The position numbers and the translations under genes were made by a program. Source: Streptomyces sp. R33 (GTDB lineage: Bacteria > Actinomycetota > Actinomycetes > Streptomycetales > Streptomycetaceae). Taken from it: 64,000 nt of DNA. Numbering within the stretch: the stretch's first letter is position 1; each line of letters begins with the position of its first letter. Location of the stretch: NCBI RefSeq assembly GCF_041200175.1, contig NZ_CP165727.1, forward strand, positions 868,001 to 932,000. Reading direction: 5' to 3'. The notes beneath the pieces are model-generated. The model was not told where the DNA came from, made no database searches, and worked only from the letters and a program-made list of their open reading frames with translations. This document shows, piece after piece, positions 50,033 to 59,348 of the stretch.

Positions 50033-51250
50033 CTACGGGGTCATGGCCTGGCCGCCGATGTCCGCGGCGCCGCCGAGCTGTCCCTGCCACCACGACTCCG
50101 CCTCGCGGTGGTTCATCGCGGCCCAGGCGGGGGTCTGTTCCACCTGGCCCCGGCCGAGGCGGCGGGCCAGGGCGACCATCTCCCGCCCGGCCGCGCCCCG
50201 CGCGGCCTGGTACGCGTGCAGCAGCTCGTCCCAGGTGCCCGCCCGGCGCCAGGCGTCCTCGAAGGCGGTGGCGTCCTGGAGGGCCTTGGCCGCCCCGCTG
50301 GTGTTGTGCGGGCGCACGACGGTGGCCGCGTCGCCGGCGAGCAGCAGGCGTCCGGCTGTCGTCCGCGCCGTCTCCAGGTCGTAGATGGGCTGGACGAAGG
50401 TGTCCGCCGGCTCCGTCAGCCCGAGCACCCGCGCCCAGTACGGCGGGAACTCCCGGTCCAGTAACGCGCCGAGGTGCGCGGCGAGTTCCTCGGTGACCCG
50501 CCCCGGCGGGAAGCTGGTCGGGTCGTCGAACGGCAGCCGCCCGGTCTGCGGGGGCATGGCGTACAGGACCCAGTTCACCCGGGGGCCGTCCGGCCCGGGG
50601 ATGCGGTAGATGACGCAGCTTCCGCCGCCGAAGCAGACGGTGGTCACCGACTCGGCGGGCCAGCCGCCGTCGCCGAGCGCCTCCAGCCGCCGGGCGTCGA
50701 AGTTCCCCCGCCAGCAGACGTACCCGGCGTAGGCCGGCCGGGATTCGGGGCAGACCGCCTCGCGCACCACCGAGCGGTACCCGTCGGCGCCGACGACCAG
50801 GTCGAACGCCTCCGCGGTGCCCTGGGCCAGCCGTACCTCGGCCCGTTCGCCGTCGCCGGCCACACCGGTCACCGCCGCGCCCTGCCGGTAGACCACCGAG
50901 GCCGGTGTCGCCTCGCGCAGCCCTCTCCACAGCAGACCCCAGTGGTACGAGTGGAACGGGAACGGCTGCTCCCAGAACACCCTGCCGGCCGGCCCGGCCG
51001 CCGTGTCGTCCCGGACCACCCACCTGCGCCGGGTCAGCCGGTGCGCGGCGATGCCGGCGGGCAGCGCGCCGGTGGCGGCAAGTTCGGCGGCGCGCCCGTC
51101 GTGGATGCAGAGCCCCAGTCCGCGGTCCGCCAGCCGTCCGTGGGTGCGCTCCAGCACCACCACCTCGTCCGCGCCCGCCCGGGCCGCTGCCGACGCCAGG
51201 GCGCAGCCCGCAATGCTGCCGCCCACCACCGCGACCGTACCGCCTCGCAT
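50033..51250 (-). CDS. FAD-dependent monooxygenase (UbiH/salicylate-hydroxylase type)
   Basis: The 405-residue flavoprotein has the N-terminal dinucleotide fold GTVAVVGGSIAGCALASAAA, the DG motif LVVGADGYRSVVREAV and the GD motif LLLAGDAATVVRPHNTSGAA. It belongs to the two-domain class A hydroxylases that act on small aromatic or polyketide substrates; no substrate can be given. GGAGGGAGCACGT directly precedes the ATG at 51250. The pgm gene lies upstream on the same strand, its stop 66 bases before this start. Confidence 0.87.
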   Translation of the reverse strand: MRGGTVAVVGGSIAGCALASAAARAGADEVVVLERTHGRLADRGLGLCIHDGRAAELAATGALPAGIAAHRLTRRRWVVRDDTAAGPAGRVFWEQPFPFHSYHWGLLWRGLREATPASVVYRQGAAVTGVAGDGERAEVRLAQGTAEAFDLVVGADGYRSVVREAVCPESRPAYAGYVCWRGNFDARRLEALGDGGWPAESVTTVCFGGGSCVIYRIPGPDGPRVNWVLYAMPPQTGRLPFDDPTSFPPGRVTEELAAHLGALLDREFPPYWARVLGLTEPADTFVQPIYDLETARTTAGRLLLAGDAATVVRPHNTSGAAKALQDATAFEDAWRRAGTWDELLHAYQAARGAAGREMVALARRLGRGQVEQTPAWAAMNHREAESWWQGQLGGAADIGGQAMTP

Positions 51251-51315
51251 ACGTGCTCCCTCCGCGCGCTCTTCCGGGGCCCGCCACCCTACTGGGGCGG
51301 GGCGCCGCGCGCGGG

Positions 51316-52956
51316 TCAGTCGGCGAGGGCCGCCGATACGACGGAGCGGGCCTCCTCCTGTACGCGGGTCAGGTGGTCGGGGCCCAGGAAGGATTCGGCG
51401 TAGATCTTGTAGACGTCCTCCGTGCCCGACGGGCGCGCCGCGAACCAGGCGTTCTCCGTGGTGACCTTGATGCCTCCGATGGCGGCGCCGTTGCCGGGAG
51501 CCTCCGTCAGCACCGCCGTGACCGGTTCCCCCGCCAGGGTGTCGGCGGTGACCTGCCGGGGGGACAGCCGGCCCAGGACCGCCTTCTCCTCGCGGGTGGC
51601 CGGCGCGTCGATGCGGGCGTACGCGGGCTCGCCAAAGCGGGCCGTCAGGCCGGCGTACCGCTCGCTGGGGGTCTGCCCCGTGACCGCCAGCATCTCCGAG
51701 GCCAGCAGGGCCAGGATGATGCCGTCCTTGTCGGTGGTCCACACGGAGCCGTCGCGGCGCAGGAAGGAGGCTCCGGCCGATTCTTCGCCGCCGAAGCCGA
51801 TGGTGCCCGCGGAGAGTCCGTCCACGAACCACTTGAACCCGACGGGCACCTCCACCAGTTCGCGGCCCAGGTCGGCGGCCACCCGGTCGATCATGCTCGA
51901 GGACACCAGCGTCTTGCCGATGCCCGCGGCCGCCGGCCACTGCTCGCGGTGGGCGTACAGGTACCCGATCGCCGTGGCGAGGTAGTGGTTGGGGTTCATC
52001 AGACCGCCGTCCGGGGTCACGATGCCGTGCCGGTCGGCGTCCGCGTCGTTGCCGGTGGCGATCTGGAACCGGTCCCGGCCCTCGATCAGCGAGGCCATCG
52101 CGTACGGGGAGGAGCAGTCCATCCGGATCTTGCCGTCCCAGTCCAGCGTCATGAACCGCCAGGTGGGGTCGGTGTGCGGGTTGACCACGGTCAGGTCGAG
52201 GCGGTGCTCCTCGGCGATCCGTCCCCAGTACGCGACGGAGGCCCCGCCGAGCGGGTCGGCCCCGATGCGCACCCCCGCGGCGCGTACGGCGTCCAGGTCG
52301 AGCACGGAGGGCAGATCGCGCACGTACGTGCCGAGGTAGTCGTACGTACCGGTGGTCGGGGCGGCGGTCGCCCGCGCGAACGGGATCAGCCGGACCTCCT
52401 TCAGGCCGCCGGTGATGATCTCGTTGGCGCGCTCCTGGATCCAGCCGGTCGCCTCGGAGCCGGCGGGTCCGCCGTGCGGCGGGTTGTACTTGAAGCCGCC
52501 GTCCGCCGGCGGGTTGTGCGAGGGGGTGACCACCACTCCGTCGGCCAGGGCCGAGGTGCGCTCACGGTTGTGGGTGAGGATGGCGTGCGAGACCGCGGGC
52601 GTCGGGGTGTAGCCCTCCGCGGCGTCGACGAGCACGGTCACGTCGTTGGCGGCGAAGACCTCGAGGGCGGTCACCCGGGCGGGTTCGGACAGGGCGTGGG
52701 TGTCCGCGCCGAGGAAGAGGGGGCCGTCGATGCCCTGCTGGGCCCGGTACTCGCAGATCGCCTGGCTGGTCGCGGCGATGTGGTCCTCGTTGAAGGCCGT
52801 GGCGAGCGAGGAGCCGCGGTGTCCCGAGGTGCCGAAGCTGACGCGCTGGCCGGGATCCGCCGGATCGGGGTGCAGGGCGTAGTAGGCGGTCACGAGCCGG
52901 GCCACGTCGACCAGGTCCTCCGGGCGCGCCTGCTGCCCCGCTCTTTCGTTGAGCAT
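51316..52956 (-). CDS. pgm: Phosphoglucomutase (alpha-D-glucose phosphate-specific)
   Basis: The 546-residue enzyme is the long bacterial Pgm type. [14 protein letters not shown] is the N-terminal substrate loop, the phosphoserine is Ser146 in [14 protein letters not shown], the Mg2+ loop is [14 protein letters not shown], the sugar loop is [13 protein letters not shown], and the phosphate loop is [15 protein letters not shown]. It interconverts glucose-1-P and glucose-6-P and feeds nucleotide-sugar and glycogen synthesis. GGAGG lies at the usual distance before the ATG, and tandem 11-bp repeats at 52969-52990 sit directly upstream of it. Confidence 0.95.
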   Translation of the reverse strand: MLNERAGQQARPEDLVDVARLVTAYYALHPDPADPGQRVSFGTSGHRGSSLATAFNEDHIAATSQAICEYRAQQGIDGPLFLGADTHALSEPARVTALEVFAANDVTVLVDAAEGYTPTPAVSHAILTHNRERTSALADGVVVTPSHNPPADGGFKYNPPHGGPAGSEATGWIQERANEIITGGLKEVRLIPFARATAAPTTGTYDYLGTYVRDLPSVLDLDAVRAAGVRIGADPLGGASVAYWGRIAEEHRLDLTVVNPHTDPTWRFMTLDWDGKIRMDCSSPYAMASLIEGRDRFQIATGNDADADRHGIVTPDGGLMNPNHYLATAIGYLYAHREQWPAAAGIGKTLVSSSMIDRVAADLGRELVEVPVGFKWFVDGLSAGTIGFGGEESAGASFLRRDGSVWTTDKDGIILALLASEMLAVTGQTPSERYAGLTARFGEPAYARIDAPATREEKAVLGRLSPRQVTADTLAGEPVTAVLTEAPGNGAAIGGIKVTTENAWFAARPSGTEDVYKIYAESFLGPDHLTRVQEEARSVVSAALAD

Positions 52957-52968
52957 CCGCCCATTCCT

Positions 52969-52990
52969 CCGTACTGGATCCGTACTGAAT
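52969..52990 (-). repeat. Tandem 11-bp repeats in the pgm leader
   Basis: CCGTACTGGAT and CCGTACTGAAT stand in direct tandem (10 of 11 bases equal), 13 bases upstream of the pgm start codon and next to its ribosome binding site. Confidence 0.7.
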
Positions 52991-53184
52991 CAAAGAGAAC
53001 AACCGTGGTCATTGTGTCGCCCCCTGAACGTGCCCGCACCGCCGCCTCGCCACTCGGCCCGTGCCTGTGCGCCCGGTCACGCAGTGCTCCTGCGTCCCGG
53101 GGTGACCGCGGGGACGGCAGGTCGTTGAGCCCGGCGGCCCACATCCCGGCCCCCGGAACCCCGACTGCGGAGACGTGGCAGCTG

Positions 53185-56100
53185 ATGAACGCCCCCTTCG
53201 ACACCGACCCGCGGGCCCTGTCCCGCCGCCGGCTGCTCGCGGCCGCGGGCGCCGTCGGCGCGGCGGAGCTCCTCGGAGCGGGACCCTCGGCAGCGGCCCG
53301 TACCGGCATTCCGTCGGCCGCGCCGGCCCCGCTCTCCTTCACGGCGGCCACGAACGGCGCGGCGAGCCTGTCTCCGGGCGGGGACCGGCTGATCGCCGAG
53401 ATCCACAACGTGCTGTGGTCGGTGCCGGGTTCCGGGGGCGACGCCGTGCCGCTCACCGCGGCGGCCCTGGAGGCCAGCCGGCCCGTCCACTCCCCCGACG
53501 GCTCATGGTTGGCGTTCTGCGCCTACGGCAGCGGCACGTACCACGTCTGGACCATGCGGCCCGACGGAACCGGGCTGCAGCAGCGCACCGAGGGCCCGTT
53601 CGACCACCGCGGGCCGGCCTGGTCGCCCGACGGCACGCGCATCGCCTTCGCCTCCGAGCGCGCCGGGGATCCGGTCGGCGGGGCCCCGTACCGGATCCAC
53701 GTGCTGGAACTGGGCAGCGGCGCCGTCACCCCGGTGACCGGACTGGCCGGGCAGGACGGTCCCCTGCAGAGCGGCCCCTGGGAGGACTTCGACCCCACGT
53801 GGTCCCCGGACGGCGAGCGGATCCTCTTCGTCCGGGCGACCGTGACGGCAGCCGCGATCGGACCCCGCACGGACGCGCGGACCATCGCCTCCGTACCCGC
53901 GGACGGATCGGGTCCCGTCACCGTCGCCTTCACCGAGCAGGAACCGGCCGCGCAGCTCCTGGCCCCTGCCGTCGCGCCGGACGGCCGCCGTACGGCCTGG
54001 CTGCGGACCACGCCCCCGCCGGACGCCTCCTGCGCCCTCGTCGTCGACGGCCGGCCGGTGGCCGTCGCCGGGGACGTGGCGGCCCAGCCGCCGCGCTGGA
54101 CGGCGGCCGGGGAGCTGCTGGTCACGGTCGACGGCCGGTTCACGCTCGTCCGCCCGCAGCAGCCGGAAGCGCCCCGGACGATCCCCTTCCGCGCGCGGGT
54201 GGCGGCGGACCGTCCGCGCTACCGGACGAAGCAGTACGACCTGGGCGACGAAGGCCGCGTGCGGCCGGTCCGGGGCATCCACCTGCCGGCTCTGTCCCCT
54301 GACGGACGGTACGTCGCCTTCGCCGCCCTGAACGCGCTGTGGCTCGGCACCACCTCCGGCGGCCGCCCGCCCCGGCGGCTGCGCCAGGCGGCGCCCACCC
54401 GCTATCTGCTCGCCCCCTCGTGGGCGCCCGACGGGCGGTCCCTGCTGTACTGCGACGACCGCGACGGACTGATGGCGGTCCACCGGCGGGACCTCGCCAC
54501 GGGCGCGGAGAGCACGGTCGCGGCCGGCGGCCGGGTCTTCCCCGCGCTGTCGTCCGACGGGCGCCGGCTCGCCTGCCTCGACCTGGTCGGGCGGCTCCTC
54601 GTACGGGACCTGGCGAGCGGCACGGAGCGCGTCCTCGCCGCGCCGCTCGGCGGGGGCGGGCTGCCGGGCCGGCCCAGCTGGTCGCCCGACGGATCCCGGA
54701 TCGCCCTGTGCGACCGCAATCGGCTCAACATGCGGTTCAGGGAGGGCTACAACCTGGTCCGGGTGGTCGATGCGGCTTCGGGCTCCGACCGCCTCCATCC
54801 CGTAGGCCCACACGTCTCCGTCGCCGACCGCTACGACAGCGGGCCCGTATGGTCGCCGGACGGCCGCTTCATGGCGGTGATCGTGGAATCCGCGCTGTGC
54901 CTGCTGCCGGTCGCGCCCGACGGCTCCCCGCGGGGCACCCTGCGCACCCTGACGGCCGAACCCGCCGACCATCCCTCGTGGTCGGGTGACTCGAAGACCC
55001 TGTTGTACCTCTCGGGTACGCGGCTGCGCCTCATCGGCGTGGACGGCGGACCGCCGAGGACCGTCCGCCTGCCGCTCGACCGGCGCCGGCCCACGCCGCC
55101 CGACACCGTCGTGCATGCCGGGCGGCTGTGGGACGGCACGGGCGAGACGGTGCGGGAGGACGTGGACGTCGTCGTCCGCTCCGGACGCATCGCCGCCGTC
55201 GAACCCCACCGCGCGTCCCGGCCGTCGGCATCGGGCGGCCGGTACGTCGACGCCTCGGCCCGGACGGTCGTCCCGGGTCTGTGGGACACCCACACCCACC
55301 CGTGGCAGAGCACGTACGGGGGCCGCCAGAGCGTGGGCCAGCTGACGTACGGGATCACGACGGCCGTCTCACTGGGCGGGTTCGCGTACGAACAGGCCCG
55401 GATCCGCGAGGCGGTGGCGTCGGGGCAGCTCGCGGGGCCGCGGCTGCTGACCAGCGGCGAACTCCTCGACGGGGCCCGTGTCGCGTACAGCATGGGGCGC
55501 GCCCACCGCACGGCGCAGGGTCTGCGGCGGTCCCTGGAACGGGGTGCCGCGCTCGACTGGGACTTCGTCAAGACCTATGTGCGGGCCCCGTCCTGGGTGA
55601 TGGCGGAGGCCGCCCGGTTCGCCCACGACCGGCTCGGGGTCCGGTGCGGAAGTCATCTGGCCTCCCTGGCCGTTCAGACGGGCCAGGATCTGACCACCCA
55701 TCTGCAGGCCACCGAGCGCGCCGAGGCGGGGCACGTGCTCACCGCCTCGGGCCACTCCCACCAGGACGTGACCGAGATCTACGGCGGGGGTGGGGGACGG
55801 CTCGCGATGATCGCCACCCCCTTCGCGGCGACCGTGCTGATCGGGGCCGATCCGACGCTGGCGGACGACCGCCGGGTCACGGCCGTCATGGCGCCCTGGG
55901 ACGCCGATCTGGTGCGCCGGTCCGCCGCAGCCGCCCCGACGGCCGCCCAGTTGGCGACGCTGCGCAGGGAGACCGACGTCTACCAGAGGCTGCTGGCGGC
56001 GGGGGGCCTGGTCGCCCTGGGTACGGACGCGCCACTGGTCCCGGTCGGGCTCTCCCTGCACCTGGGGCTGCGCGCCCTGCACCGCGGCGGGCTCTCCCCC

Positions 56101-56424
56101 GTCGAAGCCCTGCGTACGGTGACCGTCCTGCCGGCCCGGCTCTTCGGGCTCGGCGACGAACTCGGTACGGTCCGGCCCGGCGGGATCGCCGACCTGACGA
56201 TCGTGGACGGGGACCCGTTCACCGACTTCGACACGCTCGTCCGGACGTCCGGCGTCCTCAGGGGCGGCGTACCGCACACGACCGACGACCTCGTGGCGGC
56301 CTGCACCCCGGCGGCCGGTACCCCGTCGGCCGGCGGCCCTGCCCAACGGCAGGCGGACCCGGTGGACTGGCGCGGCGAACGGCACCTGATGCTGCGCGAC
56401 GGCTGCTGTCACGCCCCCGGGTAG
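53185..56424 (+). CDS. Tat-exported beta-propeller plus amidohydrolase fusion protein (1079 aa)
   Basis: The N-terminus has a Tat signal (ALSRRRLLAAAGAVGAAELL). Residues of about 50-640 carry repeated TolB/PD40 propeller blades (HSPDGSWLAFCAYG, WSPDGTRIAFASE, WSPDGERILFV, LSPDGRYVAFAA, WSPDGSRIALCD, WSPDGRFMAVIVE). From about 640 an amidohydrolase begins (VVHAGRLWDGTGETVREDVD), with the metal motif GLWDTHTHPW, a later GHSHQDVTEI, and LVALGTDAPLVPVGLSLH near the end. PGGIADLTIVDGDPF closes the barrel. It is probably a folded, exported metal hydrolase of a cyclic amide, peptide or similar; the propeller may gate the site. Confidence 0.85.
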   Translation: MNAPFDTDPRALSRRRLLAAAGAVGAAELLGAGPSAAARTGIPSAAPAPLSFTAATNGAASLSPGGDRLIAEIHNVLWSVPGSGGDAVPLTAAALEASRPVHSPDGSWLAFCAYGSGTYHVWTMRPDGTGLQQRTEGPFDHRGPAWSPDGTRIAFASERAGDPVGGAPYRIHVLELGSGAVTPVTGLAGQDGPLQSGPWEDFDPTWSPDGERILFVRATVTAAAIGPRTDARTIASVPADGSGPVTVAFTEQEPAAQLLAPAVAPDGRRTAWLRTTPPPDASCALVVDGRPVAVAGDVAAQPPRWTAAGELLVTVDGRFTLVRPQQPEAPRTIPFRARVAADRPRYRTKQYDLGDEGRVRPVRGIHLPALSPDGRYVAFAALNALWLGTTSGGRPPRRLRQAAPTRYLLAPSWAPDGRSLLYCDDRDGLMAVHRRDLATGAESTVAAGGRVFPALSSDGRRLACLDLVGRLLVRDLASGTERVLAAPLGGGGLPGRPSWSPDGSRIALCDRNRLNMRFREGYNLVRVVDAASGSDRLHPVGPHVSVADRYDSGPVWSPDGRFMAVIVESALCLLPVAPDGSPRGTLRTLTAEPADHPSWSGDSKTLLYLSGTRLRLIGVDGGPPRTVRLPLDRRRPTPPDTVVHAGRLWDGTGETVREDVDVVVRSGRIAAVEPHRASRPSASGGRYVDASARTVVPGLWDTHTHPWQSTYGGRQSVGQLTYGITTAVSLGGFAYEQARIREAVASGQLAGPRLLTSGELLDGARVAYSMGRAHRTAQGLRRSLERGAALDWDFVKTYVRAPSWVMAEAARFAHDRLGVRCGSHLASLAVQTGQDLTTHLQATERAEAGHVLTASGHSHQDVTEIYGGGGGRLAMIATPFAATVLIGADPTLADDRRVTAVMAPWDADLVRRSAAAAPTAAQLATLRRETDVYQRLLAAGGLVALGTDAPLVPVGLSLHLGLRALHRGGLSPVEALRTVTVLPARLFGLGDELGTVRPGGIADLTIVDGDPFTDFDTLVRTSGVLRGGVPHTTDDLVAACTPAAGTPSAGGPAQRQADPVDWRGERHLMLRDGCCHAPG

Positions 56425-57875
56425 CGTCCGCCGCCCGGGCGGCGGCGCGCGAGCGTACGACCTCCCACGGCGAGGGCGATCGCGGCGACGATCAGCGTCG
56501 CCGCGACGGCGAACGTGATCCGCATTCCGTGGGCCACGGCCCCGGGATGCGCGGTCGTGACGTCGGTCGTGGCCGAGGCGAGCGCGAACACGGCGCCCAT
56601 CACGGACGCGCCGGTCACGAGCCCGAGGTTGCGGGACAGGTTGAGCACTCCCGAGATGACGCCGCGCTGGTCCGGGCCGACGTCTGCCATGACGGCGGTG
56701 TTGTTGGCCGTCTGGAACACCGCGTAGCCGGCGGTGGTGACCACGAGGGGGAGGATGTAGCCGGCCACGCCGAGCGTCACCGACGTGACGGACAGGGCGC
56801 CGCAGCCCACGGCCACGCCGGCGAGCCCCGCGACGGTCATGCGGTGTGCGCCGAAGCGGTCCGCTATTCGGCCGGCGGGCACACCGGTCAGCGCGGCGAC
56901 GAGCGGGCCGACCGACAGGACGAGTCCCACCAGGGCCTCGCCGAGCCCCAGCGCACGCGAGAGGTAGAACGGACCGACCACCAGCGTCGTCATCATCACG
57001 GTGGAGACGAGCGCGCTCGTGCCGAGGCTCGCGCTCAGCAGCGGATCGCGGAAGACCGCCAAGCGGATCAACGGGGACGCCGCTCTCGCCTCGGCCCGTA
57101 CGAACAGGCCCGCTCCGAGCACGGCAGTCAGCAGGAGGGCGATGCCCAGCGGACCGAAACTGCCGCGCCCCACGGTCATGGCCAGGGCATAGGCCCCGAG
57201 CGTCAGCGCGAGGAGCAGCGTTCCCACGTGGTCGAAACGGCCCCGCCCGCTCTTCGCGTCCCGCCGGTCCGCGGGCAGGTGGCGGCGGGCCAGGAACAGT
57301 GCGAGCACGCCGAGCGGCGCGTTGACGAGGAAGATCGCCCGCCAGCCGGGGCCGGCGAGCAGCAGACCGCCGAGCGAAGGGCCGAGCGCCGTGCCGATCG
57401 AGGACATGGTGCCGAGCAGCCCCATGGCGCTGCCCGTCCTCGCCTTCGGGACGGTCTCGCCGACGAACGCCATGGTCAGGGCCATCATGGTGGCCGCACC
57501 GAGGCCCTGCGCCGCCCGGGCCGCGATCAGCAGCCAGAGCGTGGGGGCCAGGCCGCACAGCACCGAGGCCACCGTGAACAGGGAGATCCCGGACAGGAGC
57601 AGCCTGCGGCGGCCGATCATGTCACCGAGCCGGCCGACGCTGACGATCAGGGTCGTGATGGCGAGGAGATAGGCCAGGACGATCCACTGGACCTGCTGGA
57701 ACGAGGCACTGAACACCTGCGCCAGGGTCGGCAGGCCGACGTTGGCGGTGCTGGTGCCGAGCGAGGACAGCAGCATGGACAGGGAGAGGCCGGCGAGCGC
57801 CCACCGGACCGAGGCCGACGTCCCTTCGGCACTCCCGGACGGCGCCCCGACGCGCCCTGCGTCGAGGCGCTTCAC
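56409..57875 (-). CDS. MFS drug-efflux transporter, DHA2 (14-span) family
   Basis: The 488-residue protein has about fourteen spans and the DHA2 motifs LSMLLSSLGTSTANVGLPTL, WIVLAYLLAITTLIVSVGRL GDMIGRRR, ARAAQGLGAATMMALTMAFV and SSIGTALGPSLGGLLL. It should export toxic compounds. The GTG at 57875 overlaps by 4 bases the stop of a 41-codon open frame, suggesting coupling. The 3' end overlaps the convergent amidohydrolase gene by 16 bases. It lies divergent from an XRE-cupin regulator, its likely controller. Confidence 0.9.
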   Translation of the reverse strand: MKRLDAGRVGAPSGSAEGTSASVRWALAGLSLSMLLSSLGTSTANVGLPTLAQVFSASFQQVQWIVLAYLLAITTLIVSVGRLGDMIGRRRLLLSGISLFTVASVLCGLAPTLWLLIAARAAQGLGAATMMALTMAFVGETVPKARTGSAMGLLGTMSSIGTALGPSLGGLLLAGPGWRAIFLVNAPLGVLALFLARRHLPADRRDAKSGRGRFDHVGTLLLALTLGAYALAMTVGRGSFGPLGIALLLTAVLGAGLFVRAEARAASPLIRLAVFRDPLLSASLGTSALVSTVMMTTLVVGPFYLSRALGLGEALVGLVLSVGPLVAALTGVPAGRIADRFGAHRMTVAGLAGVAVGCGALSVTSVTLGVAGYILPLVVTTAGYAVFQTANNTAVMADVGPDQRGVISGVLNLSRNLGLVTGASVMGAVFALASATTDVTTAHPGAVAHGMRITFAVAATLIVAAIALAVGGRTLARRRPGGGRYPGA

Positions 57876-57997
57876 CGTGCGCTCCGTTCCTGCCGCGCCT
57901 CGGGATCGAGCATGGGGACGCTGCCGGGGAGCTCGGCGCGCATCGTCTCGAACGCGCGCTCCTGGACGGCGTCGAGCCGCTCACTGTGTGGGTTCAT
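57872..57997 (-). CDS. Possible 41-aa leader protein coupled to the efflux gene
   Basis: From the ATG at 57997 the frame gives MNPHSERLDAVQERAFETMR followed by AELPGSVPMLDPEARQERSAR, a predicted soluble charged helix. Its stop overlaps the GTG of the transporter by 4 bases (GTGA). No clear ribosome binding site precedes it, so it may be translated from a short-leader mRNA. It could be a regulatory leader or a small real protein; the codon pattern is streptomycete-like. I do not recognise it. Confidence 0.45.
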   Translation of the reverse strand: MNPHSERLDAVQERAFETMRAELPGSVPMLDPEARQERSAR

Positions 57998-58030
57998 GCC
58001 GTGGAGCCTGGCCCCGCCGCCCGGACACGA

Positions 58031-58042
58031 CAACTCTTGTTG
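58031..58042. promoter_or_regulatory. Candidate operator between efflux and XRE-cupin genes
   Basis: CAAC-TCTT-GTTG is a short inverted repeat in the only AT-containing stretch of the divergent gap. XRE-cupin regulators usually bind such sites next to their own gene. Confidence 0.4.
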
Positions 58043-58074
58043 CTGTTTCCGGGACAGCGGGGTGGAATGCCTCC

Positions 58075-58698
58075 ATGGACACACCCTCCGGCACGCCGTC
58101 GGACACGCCACCGGACACTCCGCCGCTGCCGTACCGAGCGGTCCTCGACGAGGTCGGCCCCCGGCTCAAGCGGCTGCGCGCCAAGCGCGGCCTCACCCTG
58201 GCCACGCTCTCCGAGGCCACCGGCATCTCCAAGAGCACCCTGTCCCGGCTGGAGTCCGGGCAGCGCCGCCCCAGCCTGGAACTGCTGCTGCCGCTGGCCG
58301 GTGCGTACCACGTGCCGCTGGACGACCTGGTCGGCGCCCCCGAAGTGGGCGATCCCCGGGTCCGGCTGACGCCCCGGAAGCTGCCGAGCGGCGGTTCGTT
58401 CGTCCCGCTGTCCCGGAGCCCGGGCCCCCTCCAGGCGTACAAGCTGGTCATCTCCGACCGGGGCGGCGAGCCGGACCTGCGTACGCACGAGGGCTACGAG
58501 TGGATGTACGTGCTCGAGGGCCGGCTGCGCCTGGTGCTCGCCGAGCACGACCTGGTCCTCGGCCCCGGCGAGGTCGCCGAGTTCGACACCCGGCTGCCCC
58601 ACTGGTTCAGCAGCGCCGACGGACGGCCCGTCGAGATCCTCAGCCTGTTCGGGAGACAGGGCGAGCGCATGCACGTCCGCGCGAAGCCCCGCGGCTGA
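58075..58698 (+). CDS. XRE-family regulator with cupin sensor domain
   Basis: The 207-residue protein has a Thr/Pro-rich lead-in, then a HTH of the lambda-repressor type (VGPRLKRLRAKRGLTLATLS, EATGISKSTLSRLESGQRRP) and a C-terminal cupin (GGEPDLRTHEGYEWMYVLEG, RLRLVLAEHDLVLGPGEVAE, FDTRLPHWFSSADGRPVEIL). The cupin should sense a small molecule or metal. The ATG at 58075 gives the expected length. It is divergent from the DHA2 transporter and its leader frame and probably represses them. Confidence 0.88.
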   Translation: MDTPSGTPSDTPPDTPPLPYRAVLDEVGPRLKRLRAKRGLTLATLSEATGISKSTLSRLESGQRRPSLELLLPLAGAYHVPLDDLVGAPEVGDPRVRLTPRKLPSGGSFVPLSRSPGPLQAYKLVISDRGGEPDLRTHEGYEWMYVLEGRLRLVLAEHDLVLGPGEVAEFDTRLPHWFSSADGRPVEILSLFGRQGERMHVRAKPRG

Positions 58699-58734
58699 CG
58701 GCGCGGGGCCGTCGCAAGACCGGCGGCCGGGGCC

Positions 58735-59283
58735 CTACTCGTTGACCAGGACCGGGAGGGAGAGGACGGCGCTCGACGGGGTACCGCTGAGCTGCTCCGC
58801 GGGCACGGTGAAGTCGATCCCGTCTCCGCCCGCGCGCGGGCCTTCGTGGTGGTCGCCGGCAGGCGCGTCCGCGCCTTCCTCCTGGTAGTGGAAGGTGCCC
58901 GTCCCCAGCAGCCGGCCGTCCGCGTCGTAGTACGCGGCGCGCAGCTCCAGGCTCAGTACGTCGCTGACGTCAGAGGTGATGGCCAGGTGCCCGGTGACGC
59001 CCGGCTTCCCGGCGGGAGCGAGCGTGAGCGCCGTCAGCTGCACCCGGTCGGTGAACGGGCCCGGCTCGAGGCGGATTTCACCCGGCTTCGGCGGCGGGGC
59101 GAGGACCGCGGCCGGTGCGGGTGCACGGCCCGGCGCCGGTATCGCGACCGGGGCGGCGGAACCGGCCGGCTTCCCGGCGCCGCCGCGGGCGCCGTCGGCG
59201 TCCGTAGTGCCGGAGCAGCCGGCGGCGAGCACGAGGAGGGCGGCGGCCAGCACGGCGGCCGCTGCGCGGGGGAGGTTTCTCAT
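58735..59283 (-). CDS. Lipoprotein of unknown function (182 aa)
   Basis: The N-terminus is a lipoprotein signal (AAAAVLAAALLVLAAGCSGT; lipobox LAAGC). A Pro/Ala-rich linker (about residues 40-68) precedes one beta domain with FTDRVQLTALTLAPAGKPGV, TGHLAITSDVSDVLSLELRA and a C-terminal strand PSSAVLSLPVLVNE. It may be an Ig-like or FxLYD-like surface domain. AGGAGC lies 7 bases before the ATG. A stable hairpin at 59302-59338 separates it from the phosphatase gene upstream, so some mRNA may read through. Confidence 0.72.
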   Translation of the reverse strand: MRNLPRAAAAVLAAALLVLAAGCSGTTDADGARGGAGKPAGSAAPVAIPAPGRAPAPAAVLAPPPKPGEIRLEPGPFTDRVQLTALTLAPAGKPGVTGHLAITSDVSDVLSLELRAAYYDADGRLLGTGTFHYQEEGADAPAGDHHEGPRAGGDGIDFTVPAEQLSGTPSSAVLSLPVLVNE

Positions 59284-59301
59284 CGGTACGCTCCTGAAAG
59301 G

Positions 59302-59338
59302 GCCGGGGCCGGGAGGAACCTGCCCTCCCGGCCCCGGC
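59302..59338 (-). terminator. Hairpin between phoA and the lipoprotein gene
   Basis: GCCGGGGCCGGGAGG and its perfect complement form a 15-bp stem with a 7-base loop, 10 bases after the phoA stop. It ends about 18 bases before the lipoprotein start, next to its ribosome binding site, so it could also affect translation. Confidence 0.82.
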
Positions 59339-59348
59339 TGCCCGAAGG

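Noticed and set aside
55128..58745. A 1205-codon open frame on the + strand
   Set aside because: It overlaps the amidohydrolase in another frame and the efflux and XRE-cupin genes; no domain is recognisable.
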